Source: Helicostylum pulchrum (lineage: Eukaryota > Mucoromycota > Mucoromycetes > Mucorales > Mucoraceae). Taken from it: 64,000 bases of DNA. The position numbers and the translations under genes were made by a program. The DNA lies in assembly GCA_025677825.1 (NCBI GenBank), contig JAIXMO010000015.1, forward strand, positions 1-64,000, given 5' to 3'. Shown here piece by piece: positions 36,996 through 47,072 of the stretch (its first letter is position 1; each line of letters starts with the position of its first letter). The notes beneath the pieces are model-generated. The model was not told the DNA's origin. It did no database searches and was given only the letters and a program-made list of their open reading frames with translations.

Positions 36996-38582
36996 ATGAT
37001 ATCCGTTGTAAATTCATCAAAGCTCAAAGTAACACCGACAACTTTGGAATCCTGTATTCGATTATTCTCAGTCACATCGATAGCGTTATCCAAACGTACT
37101 GCGCTCAAAAAACCCAACGTAAATTCTTTGACAAAGCATTTACGACCTGACGGTTTAAACGGTCGAGAACGTCGAGACTTGTTAAAAGCCGCCTTAAAGT
37201 CGAACAAACCTCGTAGTACATCCAACGCACCTTACGTACCAGTCAAGAGACGTTTAGAGACCATTAGTTCTACTCTTCCTTCTGCCGTCAACACCCGTAA
37301 CAATCCCGATCTGGTTACTGAAGAACAACCTAGCAATGCCAAACAATTAGCAGCGTTCTTGGCCACCCAAACATTTGAAGACTTGAATTTAAGTTCAGAG
37401 ACTATCTTGGCCGCTAAACTTGTGCTGAACACCAACAACAATGCAGTTGATCCTAAACCTACCGAGATTCAAGCATTAGCTATTCCTCAATTATTAGATC
37501 GTCGTAAGCGTCATGTACTTGTTGCTGCAGAAACAGGTTCTGGAAAGACGCTTGCTTATTTATTACCGGTCATTGATATGTTGAAGGCCGATGAAAAGAG
37601 AAAAGGTAACCCAAAGAGAAGATTAGATCACCCCCGTGCCATTGTATTGGTTCCTACTCGAGAATTGGTAGCTCAAGTTGTCAAGAGTTGTAAGCAATTG
37701 AGTCATGTAACGAAATTTAGAGCTGTTGGTTTAGGTGGTCGTACACCTAGAAGTCAAATATCTGAATTGTTAGCTAGTGCGCCTGTTGATATCTTGGTGA
37801 CTACACCTACAACACTTGTTTCATATACAAAGGATGGTACCTTATCATTAGCCGACACACGTTATTTAATTATTGATGAAGCGGATTCGTTATTTGATGC
37901 TGGATGGGGAGACGATTGTCGTACGCTTATTCAACGTATTCAAGATGTATCTGCAAAGACAGGTGTACCTGAAAAGATTACGATCGTTTCAGCAACCTTA
38001 CCCCGCTCTGTACATAACGCATTAGATCAACTTTTCCCTAAACTGGTCAAGATCACCACACCTTCTTTACATAAAGCATTACCCAACTTGAAGCAATCAT
38101 TTGTAGATCTTCAAAGATTCCAAGGCAATCGACAATTAGCATTATTAGAAGTATTAAAGAAGAATATCAAGGATGATAAAACACTTGTGTTCTGTAATAC
38201 TAAAAAATCAGTAGAGATTTTACATAAGTTCTTACAAACAAAGAATTTAGAAGCATTAGCGTTATATAAAGATGCTCCCATGGATAGAACAGAGTCGTTA
38301 GAATTGTTCTCTAAACCAAAGGTGGTGGATGGTGAGGAAGGCATTGTAGATCATAATGTGTTGCTTAGTACAGATATTGCGTCTCGTGGTATTGATACAA
38401 CCTTTGTAGATCATGTTGTGTTGTATGATTTCCCTACTTCTGTTGTAGATTATTTGCATAGAGTTGGACGTACTGCTCGTGCTGGACAAACTGGAAAAGC
38501 CACTTCTTTAATTGGACGTAAAGACCGTATGATGTCTGATCGTATTCGTAGATCTATTCGTGACGGTACTGTCATGACATAA
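36996..38582 (+). CDS. Mitochondrial-type DEAD-box RNA helicase (Mrh4-like)
   Basis: A single exon of 528 aa. The N-terminus is rich in Ser/Arg/Lys with few acidic residues, like a mitochondrial presequence. Helicase motifs appear in order: Q-like PTEIQALAIPQLL, AETGSGKT (I), PTREL (Ia), TTPTTL, IIDEADSLFD (II), SATLPR (III), VFCNTKKS (IV), LLSTDIASRGID (V) and HRVGRTARAG (VI). The order and length fit Mrh4, which acts in mitochondrial large-subunit ribosome assembly, but other organellar DEAD-box proteins are possible. It has no intron, unlike most genes here. Confidence 0.85.
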   Translation: MISVVNSSKLKVTPTTLESCIRLFSVTSIALSKRTALKKPNVNSLTKHLRPDGLNGRERRDLLKAALKSNKPRSTSNAPYVPVKRRLETISSTLPSAVNTRNNPDLVTEEQPSNAKQLAAFLATQTFEDLNLSSETILAAKLVLNTNNNAVDPKPTEIQALAIPQLLDRRKRHVLVAAETGSGKTLAYLLPVIDMLKADEKRKGNPKRRLDHPRAIVLVPTRELVAQVVKSCKQLSHVTKFRAVGLGGRTPRSQISELLASAPVDILVTTPTTLVSYTKDGTLSLADTRYLIIDEADSLFDAGWGDDCRTLIQRIQDVSAKTGVPEKITIVSATLPRSVHNALDQLFPKLVKITTPSLHKALPNLKQSFVDLQRFQGNRQLALLEVLKKNIKDDKTLVFCNTKKSVEILHKFLQTKNLEALALYKDAPMDRTESLELFSKPKVVDGEEGIVDHNVLLSTDIASRGIDTTFVDHVVLYDFPTSVVDYLHRVGRTARAGQTGKATSLIGRKDRMMSDRIRRSIRDGTVMT

Positions 38583-39066
38583 AAAAAAAGTTTATAATAA
38601 AATAGAAATGTGTGTATATTATATAAATGGCTGTTTATGGCTGGATTTCTTAAATTAGAGGAGGGTAGTAACAAAATGGAACAATCTTGATGATGTTTCA
38701 GGATAAAAATACTACTTACATAAAAATCCAACATTTATCAAAATGATACAAAAAGCGGCTATAGTTATCTCCCTTTCCCTTAATTAATTGTTATAAAAAA
38801 TAATAAACTATACTCTCGGCCAATACCCGAAGGGCGAGGATGTACATTGAGCGTAGCGAGATTTGACTACTCGTCTTCTTTAAAAAAAATAGCCTTCAAA
38901 ACTAGTGACCACCAACTCCAATACTACACGCCAAAGTCTGCTTTTAAGCTGTAAGCATGGTAGTACACCTCACCTCCAGAAAAAAGTAGAAGGAGGCGAG
39001 GAGGTCAAGAAGTATCGGAAGGATACCCAAGGATTTATGAACTTTTTTTCGGTAGTAGATATATAG
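38583..39066. other. Intergenic
   Basis: Spacer between the DEAD-box gene and the inverted-repeat element. One purine-rich, GC-richer stretch lies at 38820-39030; I see no ORF or RNA fold there that I can support. Confidence 0.5.
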
Positions 39067-39963
39067 AGTGCATCTACTTTGAAACCTTCAACTTTTAGCT
39101 CCGATTTCCCCCCTTTTTTTTCTTATTGATAAAACACGACGGCAAACTTTTTTAAGCATAAAAAAATCAAATAGAACAGTTTAAAGAGCATTATTAAAAG
39201 AATTACCCAAGTTTTTTTTGCATATCACTTTTACTTCTTCCAAAAAGGTGAGTTGAAGTTTGAATATTTTAGCACTGTGGTTTACTTGGAGTGGATTTCA
39301 ACCCCGATTTCCCCCTCTTTTATCTTTTTTTTTCTTTTTGATAAAACGACGGCAAACCCTTTTAAGCATAAAACAATCAGATGGAATTGGTTATGAACGG
39401 TCCAAGTACCTCGCTGTACAACGATATCAAGGAAAAAATACTTGAATGGTTTCGATCAGTACCAAAGTTCCAAAGAAACATTCCTACTTTACAGAACGAA
39501 CTTCGAACTGTGATCCTTCCTGCAGCTATTGAAAGCCATACGTTGAATGTTGAAGTTGATGATAGCGGGGCCATTACCAATCCTTTGTCTATCGAATGCA
39601 TTAGAAATAAGCTTATACAATGGGGTTTCCGCTTTAAACGTGTGGGTAAGTCATTTACGCCAGAATGAAAAAAAAAAAAACCAGATAATACTTAATTAAT
39701 AACCTCTCTCATATTTAAAAGGTAAGGTAATTTATTTCGACGGTCACGAAAGAGAGGACGTAGTGACCTCTAGAAAGGAATGGTCTCAAAGAATCATGGA
39801 ATACCAACGTTATGCAGAAACATATGGCTATGAAGATGTTAGTGTCGCTATTCCTCCTGTCTTGCCTGATAATATTAGACTTATTTCCTTAGATAGAATC
39901 GGGATATCAATCCTCAAAAATGACCGTTTTTAAAAAAGTTGAAGGTTTAAAAGTAGATGCACT
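39067..39963. mobile_element. Small element with inverted ends and a truncated DDE-type ORF
   Basis: A 30-bp end beginning AGTGCATCTACTTTGAAACC at 39067-39096 is repeated inverted at 39934-39963 with about one mismatch. Inside lie two diverged direct copies of an ~80-bp block (39100-39176 and 39303-39380) with a pyrimidine run, ACGGCAAAC and AAGCATAAA. The second directly precedes the ATG at 39381. The ORF between the ends is a truncated transposase-type protein. The layout suggests a non-autonomous, internally deleted DNA transposon about 0.9 kb long. I could not identify a clear target-site duplication. Confidence 0.55.
39381..39933 (+). CDS. Truncated DDE-type transposase N-terminal region
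   Basis: Two exons (39381-39645 and 39722-39933) in phase give 158 aa. The first has a small helical domain (IRNKLIQWGFRFKRVGK). The second starts GKVIYFDGHEREDVVTSRKE, a segment known just before the first catalytic Asp of a widespread fungal DDE transposase group. The following residues (PPVLPDNIRLISLDRIG) reach about where the catalytic HDE would stand, and the ORF ends 12 codons later. It is therefore almost certainly inactive as a transposase, though the open frame is intact and could be kept as a domesticated or cis-regulated protein. Confidence 0.6.
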
Positions 39964-40129
39964 TTATACACGGAACTTTACATAACAATTATTGTCAAAA
40001 GACCGCGTAGAAAGTCCTCGTAGAATATTATTCTATTGTATACAAACGTAATATGCGATAGCCAAAGTTTAATAATTTATAAGCGTATATCATGCAGGTT
40101 TCGAACATTATTTTTCTGGAGCGTCCATA

Positions 40130-42028
40130 ATGTCGTGCAGATCAAATATATTTCGCCACAGAAAAGTGACATCACGAATTGAAGTGTCGTGCGGATTGTC
40201 GTGCGCCAAGTTTTCATACATTTCTCAGCCATCATTCCAATTTTTGGCGAAGTTTTTGATGCCACAAAAGCGACAGGCTAACAAAAGTGGTAGTGAACCT
40301 GCCCACAAAAAGCAAATGGCTGTAGGAATGGACCAGAAAGCCAGAAATCCTCAACACATCACCTATTGCATCGAAAATAAGGCCACTCTCACTTTTACTG
40401 CTTTTTGTGAGAAATTCGATTTGTTCAGAAGGGACTACGCTTATTCGCGGTATAAGAACGTTACATCCAGGTATCTAACTGATGATTGCAGTAGGCTGAC
40501 ACAGGAATTCAATGTATGGAAAAGTTCTATTGCAAGAAAACAGTTTTGGTTACAGAAAACACGGTTGGTGACGGATCTTGACGCACACCTTAGCGGTGCC
40601 GAATACGTGCAAAAAGTTATTCAACAAGAAATTCAAGTCTTGCCTGATGTCAATTGCTCCACAACCGTTCGCATTTCCAGCCATGATACAACTCATCGCT
40701 CGACGTCGCCATCAATCGATGATAACACCACTTCTATTACCTTGAATTCTGATAAACAAGAGACTAATGACTGGCAAGAGTCTGTGAATACGCCCGTACT
40801 GGCAGATTCTGTTTTAAAGTCTAACTGCTTCGTTGACACTGATGTTGAGAATTCCACCGATGACTCGGCATCTGCGGATATGACAAGACATAATGACGCT
40901 GATCACCTAGACCTGCCTGGACATCAGTCATCATCAACATTGCTTTCTCATGCAAATGCTTCAGCTGGATGGATGTTCAAACGCACAAACATCTCCACAT
41001 TATTCATGATATTTCAAAAAAAAAAAAGGGTACTTGACATCACAGCATCTGCTTTGCTTCATATGGAAACATTTATCCATGAAGCACTCGCTTTATCTCA
41101 TGTATTGCTCTTAGCACCTCGACAACATAGTCAACTCATGATTGATGTTTTCACTGAAGAAATTCTGGATGCTCTGACCGAAAGCATTGTACATGAATCA
41201 TTGGAACTGAAACTCAATATTGACGACGTTATCTGCAGAAAAGTATTTCGGATTATCGATTCGCTACAAATGCATCAACTGGATAATGATGAAGCCAATG
41301 TACAATTATTACAGCTTTGTAGACGTGTAGATAAACACACTGCTTGCGTGATCCGTGGTATTTCCAGAGCGATAGGCGAGTTACCATTACAGGCTATAAA
41401 GAACAAACAATCAATTAGCGAATATGAATTAATAACCACCTATTTTCTTCCAATCTTGTCATGCATTTTATCCAGTCCTGAAAAGCGTGTTTTATTACGA
41501 TGGACCAATATCAAATCGGATGCCAGTGGTGATAAAAGACCAGATGCAACCCTGACAAAACTCACCCAACTCTCGTATGGGCCAAGCCTGGGCTTTGATG
41601 AAGCAGAAGTGGCACAGCCCACTACAAATAACAATAATCTATGCCATGATCTCCTGCGCTTAGGAATCTTCTGCAAAGAAGCCATCAATACCCACCGTTG
41701 GAATGCATGTTTAGCTTTTCAGATTCACGGATTTACCATTGTCTTCTATTTGATGCGATTACGTTACGATGGCATCTACATCATGTATGAAATCGCAAAA
41801 GTATTATTCCCGCGTTCATTGAAAGAACTTTCATCATTTATATCCTTGAAAAATCTTCGATCTTTGACTCAAGTATCCGAATCATTTTGGCGATTGTGTA
41901 AATCCGTACCTGCTTCGGAAATTGATGTAATGATTAGCAACTCTCGTCCTACACATCCATGTTTCTACAATCTCATTGATAGCAGCAAGAACAAAGGTAG
42001 AACTTGTGCCTTGCGTTTTGAGCAATAG
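40130..42028 (+). CDS. Lineage-specific protein with PD-(D/E)XK-like C-terminal region
   Basis: An uninterrupted ORF of 632 aa; the ATG at 40259 (beginning MPQKRQ) is an alternative start. The N-terminal third has a helical segment (FCEKFDLFRRDYAYSRYK), followed by a Ser/Thr/Asp-rich linker. The C-terminal half is helical, with SEYELITTYFLPILSCIL, LRWTNIKSDASGDKRPDA, SLGFDEAEVAQP, LCHDLLRLGIFCK and FQIHGFTIVFYLMRL. The PDA...FxExx spacing is reminiscent of PD-(D/E)XK nuclease cores, but the expected Lys after Glu is Glu here. I believe this belongs to a multicopy Mucorales family of unknown function, from memory of similar proteins. No signal peptide or membrane helix is clear. Confidence 0.6.
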   Translation: MSCRSNIFRHRKVTSRIEVSCGLSCAKFSYISQPSFQFLAKFLMPQKRQANKSGSEPAHKKQMAVGMDQKARNPQHITYCIENKATLTFTAFCEKFDLFRRDYAYSRYKNVTSRYLTDDCSRLTQEFNVWKSSIARKQFWLQKTRLVTDLDAHLSGAEYVQKVIQQEIQVLPDVNCSTTVRISSHDTTHRSTSPSIDDNTTSITLNSDKQETNDWQESVNTPVLADSVLKSNCFVDTDVENSTDDSASADMTRHNDADHLDLPGHQSSSTLLSHANASAGWMFKRTNISTLFMIFQKKKRVLDITASALLHMETFIHEALALSHVLLLAPRQHSQLMIDVFTEEILDALTESIVHESLELKLNIDDVICRKVFRIIDSLQMHQLDNDEANVQLLQLCRRVDKHTACVIRGISRAIGELPLQAIKNKQSISEYELITTYFLPILSCILSSPEKRVLLRWTNIKSDASGDKRPDATLTKLTQLSYGPSLGFDEAEVAQPTTNNNNLCHDLLRLGIFCKEAINTHRWNACLAFQIHGFTIVFYLMRLRYDGIYIMYEIAKVLFPRSLKELSSFISLKNLRSLTQVSESFWRLCKSVPASEIDVMISNSRPTHPCFYNLIDSSKNKGRTCALRFEQ

Positions 42029-42913
42029 TTTTTTTTTTTTCTTTTTTTTTTTTTTCGATCTTATATGGCTTATAATAAAAAAGGCTTATTGTTTTCTGAC
42101 TTTTACTTGCCTGATTCTTCTGTACTGTTGGTTTTATGGAATTTGTTGCATTTGAGGATAGTTCACATTTATAAAAGTAATAAATGTTTACTGTAATAAA
42201 AGAAACAAGATAGCTTTGTATAATGAATTGTCCAGTTGTTGCGCAAGTTAATACTATTCAATTAGTTATATAACTAATTGTAATTAATTGGTATAAACAA
42301 ATAAAAGGAACGATCATCCGTTTGTAGTAATTACAGACATTCAATTTTCTCAAAGTGACAAAATTTACTGTTTTTACTGTATATGTACCAGTTATTAGTA
42401 ATACTTTTAGGGGCGTACAGGTGTTACTCTTTTTTTTTTTTTTCGATCTCTCATACAAAAATAAAATAAAAACGGCTAATTGGGAAACCGCTCGATTTAA
42501 AGAGTGTTCGGTTTACTGGTTTGCTCGATCTATAGATTGGAAGAGTAGACAATCAAACTCTAATTATACCTCTCCTTCTCCACCCGCAACAAAGGCGTTT
42601 ATAAACCGTTGTCGATGACTTTTGCTATAAAAACTTTGAGTTATAAATAAAGTAACCTTTGTAACCAATTTAACAAGAAGTTGGTAAAAATTGTTTTCAA
42701 ATAGCTGAACTCGAAAAAAGTGGTCAGGCTGTGTACATATTTTAGTTATCCGGGTTGGATGATTTTTTCTCTTTTTCCCTCTTTTTGTATATTGTGTGTG
42801 GGTGTTTTTTTTATTTTTTACTTTGTTGTGTGTGTGTGTGTATATTATTATAATAATCGTTTTATATAAAAAAAAGAAATAAAAAAACAATAAAAAGAAA
42901 AAAAAAAAAAAAG
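42029..42913. other. Intergenic with a dispersed-repeat copy
   Basis: Contains T-runs near 42031-42055 and 42428-42443, the second copy of the 48-bp dispersed word (42333-42380), and a (TG)n tract near 42826-42840. The A-rich leader directly before the ATG at 42914 is unusually long. No further gene is supported. Confidence 0.5.
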
Positions 42914-44014
42914 ATGAGGCTACTCTACTTGTCTCTTTTTTTACTTCAATCAGTTTCTTTAATTAAAGCCAATGAACATTTACCTTTTGAAAATGTAAAA
43001 CCGACATCAACAGTTACCATTTATCGAGATGAACGACAACAACAACAACAAGAAGCTACCAGTATTTATTCCTCCAACGATAAAAAACCTGACCGAAAAG
43101 ATGTATCGACAAAGATAGATATTGTTTATACGACGATTATCGTAGCCACCACAACATCTATACCTGATATTTATAACGTGTCTGATGCAAGTAACGCAGC
43201 TCAACAACAACAGTCTGATAAAAACAATACAGGATCCACTTCCTCTGTAGACGATCCCAATAAGAAGAGTAGTGTAGTCGATGATTTGGAAAAAGACAAA
43301 CAAGCGTTAAAAAGGATGAGTACAATATTATCGCTAGTAGGTGGACTAGGTGTCATTGCTATTGTTGCAACTATTGTTATTTTTACCAGGATGAGATCAA
43401 GGCACAGAAAGCAACGAGAATTAGACGAAGAAGGAAACGAAGGATCAACGTATGAATTAAGTAACGATGTGGATAGACCAAATACAATCCATTCTTCTGA
43501 TAGTTCGACACATAATAACAACAACAATAACGATACAGGACGGGAAGAAGAATCAGTATCTTCTTCAGCTTCTACCAATTCAAACGATATTGATCAACCA
43601 CTGATTGAACCATCCGCACCGCCAGCACTATCTATTATCGATGAAGGAAATCGACACTCAATCATAAATAAAGAAGCGCTTTTACATAATCGACGTAACG
43701 TGATGTCAATGAGTTCTCAAAGAAGTGCACCATCACCTTCTGCACCAACAGCAAAAGAATTAGATGCGATGGTAGATGAACAAGGTTCGACTTCTTCTTC
43801 TTCTTCAAGTGATAACGATAGTCATCATCATCATCCAACCAGTTCAACTACTCAACCTTCAAATTGTACTCGATGTGCTCCATCTATACTAGTAGCTCCC
43901 GAATTACCTCCACCCGCTTATACACCGAGTGCTCCACCTCATTATGCTTTACCTCAAGAACCAATAGTAATTGAATCGACTTTACAATCAAGGAGACATT
44001 CCTCAGGAGGATAA
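42914..44014 (+). CDS. Type I single-pass membrane protein with PSAP and PPxY motifs
   Basis: One exon, 366 aa. An N-terminal signal peptide (MRLLYLSLFLLQSVSLIKA, cleavage after Ala19) precedes a Ser/Thr/Gln-rich extracellular part. One membrane helix follows (ILSLVGGLGVIAIVATIVIF, about residues 138-157), flanked by basic RMRSRHRK. The cytoplasmic tail is low-complexity, with Ser, Asn, Asp and His runs. It contains three PSAP motifs (in EPSAPP, SPSAPT and TPSAPP) and a PPAY motif. Such motifs bind ESCRT-I (Vps23/Tsg101) and WW-domain ubiquitin ligases (Rsp5/Nedd4), respectively. The design recalls fungal wall or plasma-membrane sensors; role and ligand are unknown. Confidence 0.75.
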   Translation: MRLLYLSLFLLQSVSLIKANEHLPFENVKPTSTVTIYRDERQQQQQEATSIYSSNDKKPDRKDVSTKIDIVYTTIIVATTTSIPDIYNVSDASNAAQQQQSDKNNTGSTSSVDDPNKKSSVVDDLEKDKQALKRMSTILSLVGGLGVIAIVATIVIFTRMRSRHRKQRELDEEGNEGSTYELSNDVDRPNTIHSSDSSTHNNNNNNDTGREEESVSSSASTNSNDIDQPLIEPSAPPALSIIDEGNRHSIINKEALLHNRRNVMSMSSQRSAPSPSAPTAKELDAMVDEQGSTSSSSSSDNDSHHHHPTSSTTQPSNCTRCAPSILVAPELPPPAYTPSAPPHYALPQEPIVIESTLQSRRHSSGG

Positions 44015-44376
44015 GTAATACTGGTATTATTTCTCTCTCTCTCTCTTTCTCTCACTTTCACTTTTTCTTACTTTATCACTAGTTTATACCCCCTCTCTTT
44101 TTCTTTTTTTTTTTTTTTTGTATATTTGTAAAACCATATATTATCCCCCCTTCTCACTTACTTCCTCCTTCCTTCTATTATTATTAAAATACTATTTCTT
44201 TTTTTTTTTTTGTTAACTCTTCTCCCACTTTTTTTTAATTTGTTGTCAGTAATTCCCCTCCTAGAGTTGGCTACTCTCCTTTTTTTTTTTTAAGAAAAAA
44301 AAGATATATAAAAACATGACTTTTTTTTAATTACTATTTTTTTTTTTATTATCGCTTTTTTTTAATAATAATTTTT
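44015..44376. other. Intergenic, pyrimidine-rich
   Basis: Almost entirely C/T runs ((CT)n at 44031-44055, T-runs up to about 17 nt). It probably contains the 3' UTR of the membrane-protein gene and the promoter/leader of the small secreted peptide gene. Confidence 0.6.
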
Positions 44377-44628
44377 ATGAACAAATTACTACTTGTATTT
44401 TTTTGCCTCGGTTTGTTTTCCATGTGTAAAGCAGCAAGTGTCTACAACTACGTTATTCCAGAACTGCTAAAGCGAGAAGAAGACTGCAATATTTCTTGCG
44501 ACGGTATTGTTGATGACTGTGCACAAAGATGTGCCAAATCGCATATCCATGAAATTGTAGGTGATTTGCGTGTTGTCTGTCAAGAGGGTTACTGTTATTG
44601 TGGTTTCCAAGTACATGAAGACGCCTAA
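44377..44628 (+). CDS. Small secreted Cys-rich peptide with Kex2-type propeptide
   Basis: One exon, 83 aa. A signal peptide covers about residues 1-19 or 20 (ends MCKAA). A short propeptide ends with a dibasic Lys-Arg at 32-33, the usual Kex2 cleavage site. The predicted mature peptide (about residues 34-83) has seven cysteines at 37, 41, 48, 52, 68, 73 and 75. The C48-x3-C52 plus C73-x-C75 pair is the framework seen in cysteine-stabilised alpha-beta peptides such as defensin-like proteins. The mature part is acidic, unlike classical cationic antimicrobial defensins, and has an odd Cys count. Function is unknown: it could be an antimicrobial or signalling peptide or an effector. No intron. 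Confidence 0.7.
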   Translation: MNKLLLVFFCLGLFSMCKAASVYNYVIPELLKREEDCNISCDGIVDDCAQRCAKSHIHEIVGDLRVVCQEGYCYCGFQVHEDA

Positions 44629-44731
44629 AAAAACAAAAAATGTAACCGTGACTTGCCAAAATTAATCAAAAAAATAAATAAAATAAAATAAAATATTTTC
44701 CTTTTTCTTTGCTTTCTCTGTGTAAAATAAT

Positions 44732-46889
44732 ATGAGTAGAGATACTTTACTACCACGATCTTTATTTTCTGCTTCCACTTTCAAGTTGGAACCAGTGGAA
44801 CAAACGCTTGGTAAAGAAAACAACAGCTAACATAAATAGGAGGTTTTTTTTTATTTATTAAAAAACTTTATATTTTAGAAAGCGCGACTATGCAAATGAA
44901 TAGAGACAATGCTGAACTTAATAATAATACTGCGCAAGCAAATGACAATTCACCTTCAGACGAAAACCTACATGAGGATATAGATACTAGTAGCAGTAGT
45001 GACAGCAGCAGTAGTAGTAGCAGTGACGACGATACGTCAATACAGTATCCTCGTCAAGGAACTGCGCAAATCAATCAAACTATAAGCACGCTCGTTATCA
45101 AGGTAAGATATACTAAAAAGAGATACAATAGCTCAGTATGTAATTATTGTTATTGGGGCAGCTTGAAAGACAACAATTACGACAAAGTCGTTACATTGGA
45201 AAAATCAAAAGGTTAAACAGATCAATTAAAAAAACCAGCAGGTTAGTTGGATATCATGCTAGCTTACTTTCGGAAATGACAGCACCTCCTCCTGTTAAGG
45301 ATAGGATACAGTCTGCTAAAAGGTCTGCTCCTTTTGATACCGATGCTCGTGCTAGACAACGTTCTCGATTTACTATTCACCCTGATGTGGAAGAAGCGGA
45401 AGAAGACGAGGAGAAGGAGGAGGAGGAGGAGGATGAGCTTGATACTGTGAACCAAGACCCCGTTGCCGCGACTCCTATTATGCTCGCAACAACACGGCAA
45501 AGAATTGTTCCAAAAACCCCTTTTGTAAAGTATTGGACTAACTATCGAGTCCAAAAAAAAAATTTATACTGATATCTTTTTTTTTTTTTTTTTAGCCTAG
45601 AATTATACCTCGCCCAAGACGCAATCACGTAGAAATAGCGTTTGGATCTATGGATAAGATGGATACAATTATAGTGCGTCACAAACAACAAGAACTGATA
45701 TCTACAAAGAAACCTAGATCTTTGTTGTACAATATAGCGGATAACACATTGGACCGTGGTATCAACGATCTAATGATCACCACGTCCTTGGACGGTGAGT
45801 TACAATTTTGGAACGCGTCTGAAAAGAGAAAGATCAAGACCATTGGAAAAGACCACTTGTACGATAGTTGGATTGATGATATTTGCTGGGCTACACCCAA
45901 GACACTTGCCTTCTGTCCTTCTCAAAAATCAAACGAGCCTTTAAAGTTGGTCCATGTTGTAAGTGTAACAAAAACAAATGTCGAAGGACGGATACAGACG
46001 TTACAGAACAGTCCTCATGAAAATGGTGTGTCTGTTATTGGCTCGTTAGATACTGGAAGTTATAGTTCTCCTAACTCTGAGACCTGTAGTTTTGTTACTG
46101 GTGGTTATGATAAAAGCGTGGTAAAGTGTTTTTTTTTTTGAAGTTTTTATGCCTGTATATATATATATATATATATCTAAATTATATTCTGATTTAGTAC
46201 CTTTGGAGTTTACACCGTGAATCACCAGATGATGACTTTACGATGAAGGGTGCACACAGATTGAATATTAAGCATACATCTGCTTTATACTCTTTCTGCT
46301 ACGACAAATTTAAAAACGTTTTGTTCTCCGGTGGATCGGATGAACGTCTTACCATCTTTGATCTTCAATCCAACACATCAATACGTGAATTAAGATTAAC
46401 TCAGCGTGTCAGTCAAATCATTCAAAGTAAAGCAAATCCTAATATCATTCTTATTACGTAAAGTATATACAACGCAACACAAAAAGTTTTTACCCTGTTA
46501 TTAAATTATTTATTTGTAGTACAACGAATAGATCAGATCAGTTCGCTATCTATGATCAAAGAATACCTGGATTTGATGGTATTAAATTAAGATTTGGACA
46601 GATGGAACAAGAAACTTTATCTAGATTTACGCGCCCTGATATGCACGAGAATGGATACACTGTGTGTTGTGGAGGACAGGCAGTACCGAAATTAAACTTT
46701 TGGGATCTTCGGTACGCTGGTGTACACCGCTGCCCATCCTTTAGTTTGGAGACATACGCCAAGACACGTATTTTAAGATCATTGTTTATACCACACCAAG
46801 ATACAATTGCTACCTTGTCTTCATCACGGTCTATAAACTGGTTTGATTATTCAATTAAAAAAGATGAGATTGTAAAGAATTTGATATAA
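44732..46889 (+). CDS. WD40-repeat protein with acidic coiled N-terminus
   Basis: Six exons (44732-44810, 44879-45102, 45162-45524, 45596-46120, 46198-46457, 46520-46889) give 606 aa. The N-terminal third is disordered, with a Ser run, a basic helical stretch (LERQQLRQSRYIGKIKRLNR) and an acidic Glu run. The C-terminal two thirds form WD-type repeats (TSLDGELQFWNASE, TGGYDKSVYLWSLH, FSGGSDERLTIFDLQ, KLNFWDLRYAG). The intron after 45524 has a textbook ACTAAC branch site; reading through it would give a premature end. It is probably a nuclear or cytoplasmic scaffold; no orthologue is recognised. Convergent with the KH gene. Confidence 0.8.
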
Positions 46890-47072
46890 TAAAGAAAGGG
46901 AGTAAAAAAAGAAAAGAAAAAAAAGTGCTTTTTTTTTTTTTTTTTTATTGAGGGAGAAAAATGGTACAAAAGAGTTGTGAGTTTTTTGGGATAATAAGTT
47001 GATAGTTTTTTTTTTTGGGGGTTGTTTTATATGATATTTTCGTTTTTTTTTTTTGGGGGTTCTTCTTTTTTT

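Noticed and set aside
45525..45572. C-terminal end of the first WD40-gene ORF (to the TGA at 45570)
   Set aside because: The segment is an intron with GTAAAG donor, ACTAAC branch site and pyrimidine-rich acceptor; removing it fuses in frame with the WD40 exons.
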